64,000 nucleotides of DNA from Salinispora mooreana (GTDB taxonomy: Bacteria > Actinomycetota > Actinomycetes > Mycobacteriales > Micromonosporaceae). A program made the translations under genes and the position numbers. Each line of letters opens with the position of its first letter. Position 1 is the stretch's first letter. The stretch lies in assembly GCF_000379065.1 (NCBI RefSeq), contig NZ_KB900614.1, positions 607,724-671,723 of the forward strand, read 5' to 3'. Shown one piece after another: positions 17,932 through 27,122 of the stretch. Under the pieces are notes generated by a model. The model saw nothing but the letters and a program-made list of their open reading frames with translations, had not been told where the DNA came from and made no database searches.

Positions 17932-19557
17932 CTACTCCTCCTCGTCTTTGGTCAGGCGGGCGTGCGGGTCCTCCTCCTTGGTCGAGCGGGCGTGGTGCAG
18001 GGCATCGGCAAGCCCGTGCCGGTGGGGCGGGCGCGCCCGCACCGCCGGGTCCTGGAGCATCTCCTTGACCAGCGACATGGCGAGGCCGAGCATCACCACC
18101 ACGAACGGCAGCGCAACCATGATCGTCGCCTGTTGGAACGCGCTCAGCCCGCCGGCCAGCAACAGCACCGCAGCGGTTCCACCGATCAGCACGCCCCAGG
18201 TGACGACGATCACCCGGCGCGGGCGCAGCGCACCTCGGGAGGTCAGCGACGCGAGCACGAGAGAGGCGGAGTCGGCGCTGGTGACGAAGTAGAGCGTCAC
18301 CAGCACAATGGCCAGCACGCTGGTCAACGCGCCCAGCGGCAGCGCCTCGAGCAGCCCGAAGAGCGCCTCCTCGGTGCCGGCGGCGGTCTCGGCGACCAGG
18401 TCCGCGTCGCCGTTGGCCTGCACCCGCAGCGCGCTGCCGCCCAGCACCGCGAACCAGACCACGCTGGCCCCGCTGGGCACCAACAGCACGCCGATCAGGA
18501 ACTGGCGTACCGTACGACCACGGGAGATGCGGGCGATGAAGGTGCCGACGAACGGCGCCCAGGAGATCCACCACGCCCAGTAGAAGACCGTCCAGGAGCC
18601 CAGCCAGGACGGCTCGGAGAAGGCACCGGTCCGGGTCGACATGAAGATCAGGTTGCTGAGGTAGTCACCGATCGAGGCGGGCAGCACATCAAGGACGTAG
18701 ACCGTCGGGCCAACCACGAAGACGAAGAGCATTAACAACACCGCCAGCACCACGTTGGTGGTGGACAGCCACTTTATGCCCCGGTACAGCCCGGAGAAGG
18801 CCGAGACGACGAAGGCCAGGGTCAATGCCCCGATCACCACCAGCTCCACCGCCCTGCCGCTGGGGATCCCGGCGACCCGGTTCAGGCCCGCGGCGACCTG
18901 GAGCGCGCCGAGGCCGAGGCTGGTCGCCGAGCCGAAGACCGTGGCGAAGACCGACAGCAGGTCGATCATCCGCCCGATCGTGCCGTCGGCTCGGGAGCCG
19001 AGCACCGGGCGGAACACCGCCGAGATCCGGTTCTCCCGCCCCTTGCGGAAGGTCGAGTAGGCCAGGGCGAGCGCCACCACCGCGTAGATCGCCCAAGGGT
19101 GCAGGGTCCAGTGGAAGAGGGTGAACTGCATGGCGACCGAAGCGGCGGCGCCGGTCTCCGGCTCGGTCCCGGTGGCCGGCGGCGGCGAGGCGTAGTGCTG
19201 GATCGGCTCAGCCACGGCGAAGAAGACCAGGCCGATCCCCATCCCGGCGCTGAACATCATGGCGATCCAGGCCAGGGTGGTGAACTCCGGCCGCTCGGTC
19301 TCGGCCCCCAGCCGAATGGTGCCGAACCGGGAGAGGGCCAGCACGAAGGTCAGCACCAGGAAGGCGTTCGCCGCGACGACGAACAACCAGCCGAACGTGG
19401 TGATGACCCAGTCCAGGCCAGACTCCCCGACGCTGGAGACCAACTCGGGCGTCCAGACCCCCCAGGCCACGACGGCCAGCACACCGCCGACGGCCAGGCC
19501 CAGCAGCGGTCGGTCCACGCTCCTGCCGGCGGCCCGCTGCTCCGCCCGCTCGTCCAT
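17932..19557 (-). CDS. BCCT-family osmolyte transporter
   Basis: The protein has 541 residues. ATG 19557 follows AAGGGG by five bases. It has twelve predicted TM segments, with the family core motifs MGIGLVFFAVAEPIQHYASPP, FTLFHWTLHPWAIYA and WTVFYWAWWISWAPFVGTFIARISRGRTVRQF. BCCT proteins import glycine betaine, choline or carnitine with sodium or protons. The acidic C-terminal tail (TKEEDPHARLTKDEEE) may be regulatory. Which substrate is carried is not visible. It lies between the siderophore-interacting protein and dnaG on the same strand. Confidence 0.93.
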   Translation of the reverse strand: MDERAEQRAAGRSVDRPLLGLAVGGVLAVVAWGVWTPELVSSVGESGLDWVITTFGWLFVVAANAFLVLTFVLALSRFGTIRLGAETERPEFTTLAWIAMMFSAGMGIGLVFFAVAEPIQHYASPPPATGTEPETGAAASVAMQFTLFHWTLHPWAIYAVVALALAYSTFRKGRENRISAVFRPVLGSRADGTIGRMIDLLSVFATVFGSATSLGLGALQVAAGLNRVAGIPSGRAVELVVIGALTLAFVVSAFSGLYRGIKWLSTTNVVLAVLLMLFVFVVGPTVYVLDVLPASIGDYLSNLIFMSTRTGAFSEPSWLGSWTVFYWAWWISWAPFVGTFIARISRGRTVRQFLIGVLLVPSGASVVWFAVLGGSALRVQANGDADLVAETAAGTEEALFGLLEALPLGALTSVLAIVLVTLYFVTSADSASLVLASLTSRGALRPRRVIVVTWGVLIGGTAAVLLLAGGLSAFQQATIMVALPFVVVMLGLAMSLVKEMLQDPAVRARPPHRHGLADALHHARSTKEEDPHARLTKDEEE

Positions 19558-19662
19558 GTCCACCCCTTCCGATGACGAGCCGCTGCCCGCCGCTCCACCG
19601 ACGCCCCCTGCCATCCTGCGGGTGGCGGGGGTAGCACCGGGGCGAAATCGGAACGGTCGGCG

Positions 19663-20496
19663 TCAGGTCGGGGTGGCGACGGACTCCTCGGCCTCGACCT
19701 GACGGTTCCACTCCGCCTTGCTGGCCCGCCAGCCCTCGTCGTCCACTCCGCGACGCCAGTAGCCGGAGATGGAGAGCCGCTCGCGCGGAACCTCCCGCTC
19801 GCCCCGCAGCAGCCGCCGCAGCTCCCGAACGAAGGTCGCCTCACCGTGCACGAAGGCGTGCACCCCGGGTGGGAAGTCCAGCTCCCGGACCGCCGCGACC
19901 AGCGCCGCGCCGACCGGCCGGTCACCCCGGTGCAGCCAGGTCAGCCGCACCTGCCCCGGGCTGGGCAGCGGCTGCTCCTCGGCCGGCCCGCTGGTCTCGA
20001 CCAGGACGGTGGCCGGCGCGCCGGCGGGCAGCCGTTCCAGGGCGACGGCGATGGCCGGCAGGGCGCTCTCGTCGCCGACCAGCAGATGCCAGTCGGCGTC
20101 GGGGCTCGGGGCGTACGCCCCGCCCGGGCCGACGAAGTGCACCGGGTCACCGGGGCGCAACGCCGCGGCCCACGGCCCGGCCAACCCCTCGTCGCCGTGG
20201 TACACCACGTCCACGGTCAGCTCGCCGGCGTCGGCGTCAAAGGCCCGTACGGTGTACGCGCGCAGCCGCGGCCACTGCGTGGCCGGCAGGTCCCGACGGA
20301 TCGCGGCCACATCGATCGGTTCCGGGTACACCGCCCCGGGCACCGGGAAGAGAATCTTGATGTAGTGATCAGTAAACTCGCCGACCGGAAGTCCGGCCAA
20401 CTCGTCGCCGCCGAGGACCAGCCGAACGACATGCGGGGTAGGCCGTCCGATCCGGACGACGCGGGTGGACGTGACCTTCTTCGGACGATCCGTCAT
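19663..20496 (-). CDS. Siderophore-interacting protein (ferric-siderophore reductase, ViuB-like)
   Basis: The protein has 277 residues. The N-terminal FAD-binding domain contains PRLRAYTVRAFD and DVVYHGDEGLAGPWAAALRPGD. The C-terminal SIP domain has LLVGDESALPAIAVALERLP and ends with ISGYWRRGVDDEGWRASK. These flavoproteins release iron from siderophores by reduction in the cytoplasm. An IdeR-like palindrome lies four bases upstream of the ATG, so iron repression is very likely. No siderophore biosynthesis genes are close. Confidence 0.92.
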   Translation of the reverse strand: MTDRPKKVTSTRVVRIGRPTPHVVRLVLGGDELAGLPVGEFTDHYIKILFPVPGAVYPEPIDVAAIRRDLPATQWPRLRAYTVRAFDADAGELTVDVVYHGDEGLAGPWAAALRPGDPVHFVGPGGAYAPSPDADWHLLVGDESALPAIAVALERLPAGAPATVLVETSGPAEEQPLPSPGQVRLTWLHRGDRPVGAALVAAVRELDFPPGVHAFVHGEATFVRELRRLLRGEREVPRERLSISGYWRRGVDDEGWRASKAEWNRQVEAEESVATPT

Positions 20497-20500
20497 GCGG

Positions 20501-20514
20501 TTAGGTTAACCTAA
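20501..20514. promoter_or_regulatory. IdeR/DmdR-like iron box
   Basis: Perfect palindrome TTAGGTTAACCTAA. It matches both outer halves of the actinobacterial iron-box consensus (TTAGGTTAG-N-CTAACCTAA) with the centre shortened. It sits between the dgt stop codon (20516) and the SIP start (20496), so it overlaps the translation start region of the latter. Iron-loaded IdeR would repress the SIP gene. Confidence 0.75.
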
Positions 20515-20515
20515 G

Positions 20516-21772
20516 TCAACCGACCCCGACGGCGCCGGTCGGGCCACCAAAGAACCGGGAATGCCACTGCACCGCCATCGGATCCGTCAACGACGCCACC
20601 TGATCAACCACCACCCGTAGCCGGGCCGCATCATCTCCGGCAGCCCGCCACAGCGGGGCGAACACCGCGTCCAACGCGTCGGGGGCCCGGTCGGCCAGGC
20701 TCGCTACCAGGCCGGCGAGAAGTTGCCGCTGCCGCTCGTGCCGGGCGGCGGAGCCGGGGCGACGCAGCACGTACCGCAGGGCGATGCCCTTGAGTAGCGC
20801 GCACCGGGCCCGGACCTCGCGCGGCACGACCAGGTCGGCGGCGCACCGCCGGTGCGGGCCGGGACCGAACCGCCGCCGGGTGGCGGCCACGGCGGCGGCG
20901 ACGAAGCGACCAGTCAGCGCGCTGGTGGTCGCCTTCAACGCAGCCTGTGCCCGGTGACTCCCGTCGTAGCCGGCGAGCGCCACGAGCAACGGATCGGCGA
21001 GCAGGTCAACCAGCACCTCAACGAGGTCGGCCGGAGACTCGCTGGAGTAGGTCGCCGCGACGTCGGCACCCAACGCCGCCCGCTCGTCGGCGTCGGCCAG
21101 CAGCGGACGCAGCGTCACGTATCCACCGTGGATGCCGTCCTCGACGTCGTGCACCGAGTACGCGACGTCGTCGGCCCAATCCATCACCTGTGCCTCCAGA
21201 CACCGCCGCCCGTCCGGCACGTCGGCGCGCAGCCACTCGAAGACCGGGCGATCGTCGGCGTACACGCCGAACTTGCGCTCGCCCGGCCGGCGCGGCCACG
21301 GATACTTGCTGACCGCGTCGAGGGTGGCCCGGGTGAGGTTCAGGCCGGCGGAGGCGCCGTCCGGGCCGATCACCTTCGCCTCCAGGCGGGTGAGCACGCG
21401 CAGCGTCTGCGCGTTGCCCTCGAAGCCGCCGCAGGTCGTGGCGAGGGCGTCCAGCGCGTCCTCGCCGCTGTGCCCGAACGGCGGATGCCCGAGGTCGTGG
21501 GCGAGCCCGGCGGTGTCCACCACGTCGGGATCACAGCCGAGCCGACTGCCCATCTCGCGGGCGACCTGGGCGACCTCCAACGAGTGCGTCAACCGGGTGC
21601 GGAGAAAGTCGTCGGTGCCGGCCGTGTGCACCTGGGTCTTGGCGGCGAGCCGCCGGAAGGCCGCCGAGTGCAGCACCCGGGCGCGGTCTCGCTCGAACGC
21701 CGACCGGCCCTGCCCGGTGTCCTTCGCGGGCTCGTCCACCCACCGCCGCTGGTCCGGGCCGACCGGATTCAT
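20516..21772 (-). CDS. dgt: Deoxyguanosinetriphosphate triphosphohydrolase
   Basis: The protein has 418 residues. The HD-domain metal motif is complete: THSLEVAQV, then AHDLGHPPFGHSGEDAL. Earlier conserved pieces are DRARVLHSAAFRRLAAKTQVH. It hydrolyses dGTP (or dNTPs) to the nucleoside and triphosphate, setting nucleotide pools. It lies between ppdK and the siderophore-interacting gene. Confidence 0.94.
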   Translation of the reverse strand: MNPVGPDQRRWVDEPAKDTGQGRSAFERDRARVLHSAAFRRLAAKTQVHTAGTDDFLRTRLTHSLEVAQVAREMGSRLGCDPDVVDTAGLAHDLGHPPFGHSGEDALDALATTCGGFEGNAQTLRVLTRLEAKVIGPDGASAGLNLTRATLDAVSKYPWPRRPGERKFGVYADDRPVFEWLRADVPDGRRCLEAQVMDWADDVAYSVHDVEDGIHGGYVTLRPLLADADERAALGADVAATYSSESPADLVEVLVDLLADPLLVALAGYDGSHRAQAALKATTSALTGRFVAAAVAATRRRFGPGPHRRCAADLVVPREVRARCALLKGIALRYVLRRPGSAARHERQRQLLAGLVASLADRAPDALDAVFAPLWRAAGDDAARLRVVVDQVASLTDPMAVQWHSRFFGGPTGAVGVG

Positions 21773-21852
21773 GCCGCCAGGCTACGCCGGCCGACCGACC
21801 GGCAGGCGGCGGCCGATAGGCGGTGGCCGATAGGCGGCCGCCGGTGCTCGGT

Positions 21853-21875
21853 GGGCGGTGGCCGCACCACCGCCC
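21853..21875 (-). terminator. Hairpin downstream of ppdK
   Basis: GGGCGGTGG pairs with CCACCGCCC across a five-base loop, just past the ppdK stop at 21882. There is no T run. Adjacent to it (about 21804-21832) GCGGYGGCCGATAG occurs twice in tandem. Confidence 0.55.
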
Positions 21876-21881
21876 CCCACG

Positions 21882-24617
21882 TCAGCGGCTGTCTGATCCG
21901 GCGGTCTCCACGGCGGCCCGCCCCGCCTCCAACCGGGCGACCGGCACCCGGAACGGCGAGCACGAGACGTAGTCCAGCCCGACCTCGTGGAAGAAGTGCA
22001 CCGAGTCGGGGTCACCGCCGTGCTCGCCGCACACGCCGAGTTTGAGCTCAGACCGGGCGGCCCGCCCCTCCTCGGCGGCGATCCGCACCAGCCGGCCCAC
22101 CCCGTCCCGGTCGATCGACTCGAACGGCGAGATGCCGAAGATGCCCAGCTCGAGATAGCGCCAGAAGAAGGCACCCTCCACGTCGTCGCGGGAGAAGCCC
22201 CACGCCATCTGGGTCAGATCGTTGGTGCCGAACGAGAAGAACTGCGCCGCCTCGGCGATCTCGCCAGCGGTCAACGCCGCCCGCGGCACCTCGATCATTG
22301 TGCCGATCAGCACCTCGACACCGCTGCCGTCGACCACCTCGGCGATGATCTTCTCGGCTTCGGTGCGTACCGTCTCCAGCTCCTGCACCGCACCGACCAG
22401 CGGGACCATGATCTCCGGGAAGGCGGACCCACCGGACTCGGTGACCGCGGCAGCGGCCTCCGCTATCGCGCGGACCTGCATCGCGAACAGGCCGGGAATG
22501 ACCAGGCCGAGCCGGACGCCACGCAGGCCGAGCATCGGGTTCTCCTCGTGCATCCGCCGGACGGCGGCCAGCAACGCCTCCTCCCGGGCCGCGGCCTCGC
22601 CCCGCTCCTGGGCCACCGCCACGTTGACCGCCAGCTGCTCCAGCGGGGGCAGGAACTCGTGCAGCGGCGGGTCGATCAACCGCACCGTGACCGGCAGCCC
22701 GTCCATCTCGCGGAAGATCTCGATGAAGTCCGCCCGTTGCAACGGCAGCAACGCGGCCAGCGCCTGCTCCCGGTCGGCGTCGGTGGAGGCGAGGATGAGC
22801 CGCTCGACCAGTTCCCGCCGGTCGCCGAGGAACATGTGCTCGGTGCGGCACAGGCCGATCCCCTGCGCGCCGAAGCGCCGGGCCCGCGCCGCGTCCGCCT
22901 TGGTGTCCGCGTTCGTCCGCACGGCCAACCGCCGCCGGTCGTCGGCGTGGGTCATGATCCGGTGTACGGCCCGCACCAGTACGTCGTCGGCCTGCTCCGG
23001 GTCGAGGGTGCCCTCGAAGTACCGCACCACCTCGGACGGCATCACCGGCACCTCGCCCAAGTAGACCTTGCCGGTGGTGCCGTCGATCGACACCACGTCG
23101 CCTTCGTTGACGGTCTGTCCGGCCACGGTGAACACCTTCGCGGGGATGTCCACGCCGAGTTGGTCGGCGCCGGAGACACAGGTCTTGCCCATGCCTCGGG
23201 CCACCACGGCGGCGTGGCTGGTCTTACCGCCCCGCGAGGTGAGGATGCCCTGTGCGGCGATCATGCCGTTGAGGTCGTCCGGGTTGGTCTCCCGACGGAC
23301 CAGGATCACCGCCTCACCCTGGCCGGCCAGCTCCACGGCGCGGGCAGAGGTGAAGACCACCCTGCCGACGGCCGCGCCCGGTGAGGCGCCGATACCGGTG
23401 GCGACCGGCTGGAACTCGTGGTCCAGGTTGAAGCGCGGGAACATCAGCTGGGCGAGCTGGGCACCGTTGACCCGGTGCAGCGCCTCGTCCAGGTCGATGA
23501 GGCCCTCGTCCACGAGTTGCCCGGCGATGTTGAACGCGGCGGCCGCGGTGCGCTTACCGACCCGGGTCTGGAGCATCCACAGCTTGCCCCGCTCGATGGT
23601 GAACTCGATGTCGCAGAGATCCTTGTAGTGCCGCTCGAGCCGGGCCATGTAGTCGAGCAGTTCGTCGTAGGACTTCTTGTCGATCCGCTCCAGCTCCTGC
23701 AGCGGCACGGTGTTACGGATCCCGGAAACGACATCCTCGCCCTGCGCGTTGGCCAGGTAGTCGCCGTAGATGCCCTGGGCCCCGCTGGCCGGATCACGGG
23801 TGAAGGCGACGCCGGTCCCCGAGTCCGTACCGAGGTTGCCGAAGACCATGGCGACCACGTTCACCGCGGTGCCCGCCTCGGCGGGAAGTCGCTCCTGGCG
23901 GCGGTAGATCACCGCCCGCTCGGCGTTCCACGACTCGAAGACCGCCCGGATCGCGAGGTCCAGCTGCTCCCGCGGCTCCTGCGGGAAGTCCCGGCCGGTG
24001 TGCCGACGGAAGATCTCCTTGTAGGTGTCGACCAGTGCGCGGAGGTCGTCGGCGCTCAGGTCCAGGTCCAGGTCGCTGCCCTTGGCCCGCTTGGCGTCGT
24101 CGAGGGCGCGCTCGAAGTCCTCCCCCGGCACCGCACAGACAGTCTTGCCGAACATCTGGATCAGGCGACGGTAGGAGTCCCACGCGAACCGGTCGCTGTC
24201 GCTGGCGGAGTCGGAGCCCGCCGAGCCGCCGGCCTGTCGGGCCAGCCCTACGACACTCCGGTCGTTGAGGCCGACGTTGAGGACGGTCTCCATCATGCCC
24301 GGCATCGAGAACTTGGCACCGGAGCGCACTGAGACCAGCAGCGGGTCCGCCGGGTCACCGAGGGTTCGCCCCATCGCCTGTTCCAGGGCGTCGAGGTGGG
24401 AGCCGACCTGGTCGGCGAGGCCGGCCGGCTCGCTACCGGTGGCGAGGTACGCCTGACACGCCGAGGTGGTGATCGTGAAGCCGGGCGGCACCGGCAGGCC
24501 GAGGTTGGTCATCTCGGCCAGGTTGGCGCCCTTGCCGCCGAGGAGATCCTTCTGGTCCTTGTTTCCCTCGGCGAAGTCATAGACGTACTTGTGATCGACT
24601 GTCTCCTGCGCTGCCAC
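21882..24617 (-). CDS. ppdK: Pyruvate, phosphate dikinase
   Basis: The protein has 911 residues, full family length. The start is GTG 24617 with GGGAGG five bases upstream. Domains in order: ATP-grasp nucleotide-binding region with LLGGKGANLAEM and SVRSGAKFSMPGMMETVLNVG, central phosphohistidine domain with the catalytic histidine in GGKTSHAAVVARGMGKTCV, and C-terminal PEP/pyruvate barrel with GTNDLTQM and CGEHGGDP. It interconverts pyruvate, ATP and phosphate with PEP, AMP and diphosphate. Regulation is not visible. It stands alone on the minus strand. Confidence 0.96.
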   Translation of the reverse strand: MAAQETVDHKYVYDFAEGNKDQKDLLGGKGANLAEMTNLGLPVPPGFTITTSACQAYLATGSEPAGLADQVGSHLDALEQAMGRTLGDPADPLLVSVRSGAKFSMPGMMETVLNVGLNDRSVVGLARQAGGSAGSDSASDSDRFAWDSYRRLIQMFGKTVCAVPGEDFERALDDAKRAKGSDLDLDLSADDLRALVDTYKEIFRRHTGRDFPQEPREQLDLAIRAVFESWNAERAVIYRRQERLPAEAGTAVNVVAMVFGNLGTDSGTGVAFTRDPASGAQGIYGDYLANAQGEDVVSGIRNTVPLQELERIDKKSYDELLDYMARLERHYKDLCDIEFTIERGKLWMLQTRVGKRTAAAAFNIAGQLVDEGLIDLDEALHRVNGAQLAQLMFPRFNLDHEFQPVATGIGASPGAAVGRVVFTSARAVELAGQGEAVILVRRETNPDDLNGMIAAQGILTSRGGKTSHAAVVARGMGKTCVSGADQLGVDIPAKVFTVAGQTVNEGDVVSIDGTTGKVYLGEVPVMPSEVVRYFEGTLDPEQADDVLVRAVHRIMTHADDRRRLAVRTNADTKADAARARRFGAQGIGLCRTEHMFLGDRRELVERLILASTDADREQALAALLPLQRADFIEIFREMDGLPVTVRLIDPPLHEFLPPLEQLAVNVAVAQERGEAAAREEALLAAVRRMHEENPMLGLRGVRLGLVIPGLFAMQVRAIAEAAAAVTESGGSAFPEIMVPLVGAVQELETVRTEAEKIIAEVVDGSGVEVLIGTMIEVPRAALTAGEIAEAAQFFSFGTNDLTQMAWGFSRDDVEGAFFWRYLELGIFGISPFESIDRDGVGRLVRIAAEEGRAARSELKLGVCGEHGGDPDSVHFFHEVGLDYVSCSPFRVPVARLEAGRAAVETAGSDSR

Positions 24618-24923
24618 CAGAGCCTCCCACGCACGCCGAATGTGTCACCTGACGAAGGTTCAGCTGCCACCGGGCCGGCCCGGTCGCCGACGGTCCGTGG
24701 CCAGGCTTTCAATCGTGGGGCGAAGGTTAGGCGAACATCGGACCCCTAGGGACCGTTCGGTGACAATCGGCACAGTCACCCCCACTTTCCGTGTTCGCAC
24801 CCGTTTTTGGAAACGCTTCCACGCGCACGATCACGCAACTGCCGTGCCGCCGTACCCTTGAGGCAACGCTCTCGGTGAAGCCTTGCCACAACCGCCGCGA
24901 ATACACCCCCGAAAGGCAGCTCC
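24618..24923. promoter_or_regulatory. Divergent promoter region between ppdK and the GH20 gene
   Basis: About 300 bp without a gene. It must hold the ppdK promoter on one strand and that of the hexosaminidase on the other. The only clear element is the LacI-type operator at 24808-24821. Confidence 0.6.
24808..24821. promoter_or_regulatory. LacI-family operator
   Basis: TGGAAACGCTTCCA, arms TGGAA and TTCCA around a central ACGC. This fits the pattern of LacI-type operators in front of actinomycete glycoside-hydrolase genes. It lies 103 bp upstream of the hexosaminidase start. It differs from the DasR site usual for N-acetylglucosamine genes. Confidence 0.6.
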
Positions 24924-26687
24924 GTGCACCCCACCCCCGCCACCTCGCCACAGCATCCGGAACACCGGACCGCACCCGCGACCTCGGGCGCGACGGGCAC
25001 CGTGCCGGCCACCGACGGCGACGCGAACACCTCGAGGACCTCCACCCCGGCACCCGTCCAGCCGGCAACGGGCGAGCTGGCAGCGGGCGAGCTGGCCCGG
25101 CTGGCGGCCCACGAAGCGGGCACCCGACTCGCCCCCGCCCCGACTCGGCTGGGCGATGTGGTGCCCGCACCCGAACAGGTGCGCCCGGAGCCCCACGCCG
25201 ACTTCACGCTGGCGGCCGATACGGCGGTGCGGGTCAGCCCCGACCCCGCCGCGCGGGCCGTCGCCGAACGCCTCGCCGACCTGCTCCGGCCGGCCACCGG
25301 ATATCGGCTGCCGATCGCCGACGCCCCGTACCCCGAGCTGGCCGACGGCATCGCGCTCGTCCTCGTCGAGCAGCCCGACCTCGGCCCCGAGGGCTACCGA
25401 CTCGACGTCACACCGACCGGTGTGCGGATCAGCGCCGGCACCGCGGCCGGGCTCCACCACGGCACCCAAACCCTGCGCCAGCTTCTCCCGGCCGCGATCG
25501 AGAGCAGTACGCCGGTCCACGCCAGCTGGACGCTGCCCGGCGGGTCGATCGTCGACCGGCCGCGCTTCCCGTACCGGGGCGCCATGCTCGACGTGGCCCG
25601 GCACTTCTTCGGGGTTGACGACGTACTGCGGGTGATCGACCACCTCGCCCGCTACAAGCTCAACCACCTGCACCTGCACCTCACCGACGACCAGGGGTGG
25701 CGGATCGCGGTCGAGTCCCGACCCCGACTGACCACGGTCGGCGGAAGCACGGCGGTCGGTGGCGCCCCCGGCGGGTGGTACACCCCGGCCGACTATCAGC
25801 GAATCGTCACGTACGCGGCCGAGCGGCACCTCACCGTCGTTCCGGAGATCGACCTGCCGGGGCACACCAACGCCGCGCTGACCGCCTACCCGGAGCTGGC
25901 CCCGGACGGGACCACACCGGCGCCCTACACCGGCACCGAGGTTGGCTTCAGCTACCTGGACCCAGGAAACGCGCAGACGTACGAGTTCGTCGCCGATGTG
26001 CTGGGGGAAGTCGCCGCGCGCACCCCCGGGCCGTTCCTGCACATCGGCGGGGATGAGGCCTTCAAAGTGAAGGGAGCGGCGTACACCGGATTCGTCGAGC
26101 GGGCACAACGCATCGTGGCCAAGCTCGGCAAGACAGTGGTGGGCTGGCACCAACTGGCGCCGGCCACCCACATCGAAGGACGGGTGCTCCAGTGGTGGGG
26201 CACCGACGGCGTTGACCCGACGACCGCAGGCGCGGTGCGCCGCGGCGCCCGGCTGATCCTCTCCCCCGGTAACCACGCGTATCTAGACATGAAGTACGCC
26301 GCCGACACCCCGATCGGACATGACTGGGCGGGCCTGATCGACGTACGGCAGGCGTACGACTGGGATCCCGCGACTCAGGTGACGGAGGTGCCGGCGGAGT
26401 CGGTGTTGGGGGTGGAGGCCCCGCTCTGGACCGAGTCGGTCACCTCGCTGGCGGAGATCGAGTTCATGCTCCTGCCCCGGCTACCCGCCATCGCGGAGCT
26501 GGGCTGGTCACCGCGGGCCACCCACGACTGGGCGTCGTTTCGCACCCGGCTGGCCGGGCAGGGCTCTCGCTGGACGACCGCCGGCATCGCCTTCCACCGC
26601 TCCCCCGAGGTCCCCTGGCCAGCGACACCCGCTGACCCGCCGATGGCGCAGGGCGCGGCACCCGCGCCCCGCCCCAGGCCGGCATAA
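24924..26687 (+). CDS. Beta-N-acetylhexosaminidase (GH20)
   Basis: The protein has 587 residues. The start is GTG 24924 after GAAAGGCAG. A Pro/Thr/Ala-rich N-terminus of about 80 residues is not a signal peptide, so the enzyme is probably cytoplasmic. The GH20b domain follows and then the catalytic barrel: YRGAMLDVARHFFGVDDV, HLHLTDDQGWR, and HIGGDEA with the catalytic Asp-Glu pair, ending with QWWG and W residues of the active site. It removes terminal GlcNAc/GalNAc, for example from chitobiose. No transporter is adjacent. Control by a sugar-responsive LacI protein is inferred from the operator. Confidence 0.93.
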   Translation: MHPTPATSPQHPEHRTAPATSGATGTVPATDGDANTSRTSTPAPVQPATGELAAGELARLAAHEAGTRLAPAPTRLGDVVPAPEQVRPEPHADFTLAADTAVRVSPDPAARAVAERLADLLRPATGYRLPIADAPYPELADGIALVLVEQPDLGPEGYRLDVTPTGVRISAGTAAGLHHGTQTLRQLLPAAIESSTPVHASWTLPGGSIVDRPRFPYRGAMLDVARHFFGVDDVLRVIDHLARYKLNHLHLHLTDDQGWRIAVESRPRLTTVGGSTAVGGAPGGWYTPADYQRIVTYAAERHLTVVPEIDLPGHTNAALTAYPELAPDGTTPAPYTGTEVGFSYLDPGNAQTYEFVADVLGEVAARTPGPFLHIGGDEAFKVKGAAYTGFVERAQRIVAKLGKTVVGWHQLAPATHIEGRVLQWWGTDGVDPTTAGAVRRGARLILSPGNHAYLDMKYAADTPIGHDWAGLIDVRQAYDWDPATQVTEVPAESVLGVEAPLWTESVTSLAEIEFMLLPRLPAIAELGWSPRATHDWASFRTRLAGQGSRWTTAGIAFHRSPEVPWPATPADPPMAQGAAPAPRPRPA

Positions 26688-27122
26688 CGGAGCGCGGGGT
26701 TGCTCGAAGGCATGAGCGAAGCCCTTACGCAGGAGGCCACGATGTCGCTGGTGGGTATTTCTGAGTCAAATGTCCGGTCCTGAAGCACGGGTGGGCGGGG
26801 AAAGCGCACCTCGATCGTCCGCTCTGGGCGTTCTGATGGGTGGTCCGGGTCACGGTTGGCGGGGAATCGGTGCCGGGGGCCGGTGGTTATACCTGGCGTA
26901 ACCATGCGGGGCAGCCGTGAGCGCCCCACCGCCCCACCGGACCGCCGGTGGCCGCCCGCCGGCGGAATGCCGCCGGACCGGCGTTGGTTACATCCCCGGG
27001 CCGCCCGAGTAGCACCCCGCCGGGCGGGACCCCCTATTCGTTCTCATCTCGAACCACCTCGTGCGACCCGCTGGCGCGCCCCCCGCGTCCGCGGCACCCC
27101 CGAGCGGAAGGCTTCGACCATC
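26688..27122. other. 435-bp intergenic region with hairpins upstream of the C39-like gene
   Basis: No gene is supported. GGTTA-N9-TAACC lies at 26885-26903 and includes TATACC, which could be a -10 element or an operator. Two adjacent GC hairpins follow: 26934-26951 (CCACCGG/CCGGTGG) and 26959-26976 (CCGGCGG/CCGCCGG). Without T runs they may be a leader structure of the secreted protein or a terminator of the GH20 gene. A 23-codon frame at 26713 was not accepted. Confidence 0.45.

Noticed and set aside
26713..26784. A 23-codon frame after the GH20 gene (MSEALTQEATMSLVGISESNVRS)
   Set aside because: The only upstream purine run is too close to the ATG and the product has no recognisable features; too short to support.
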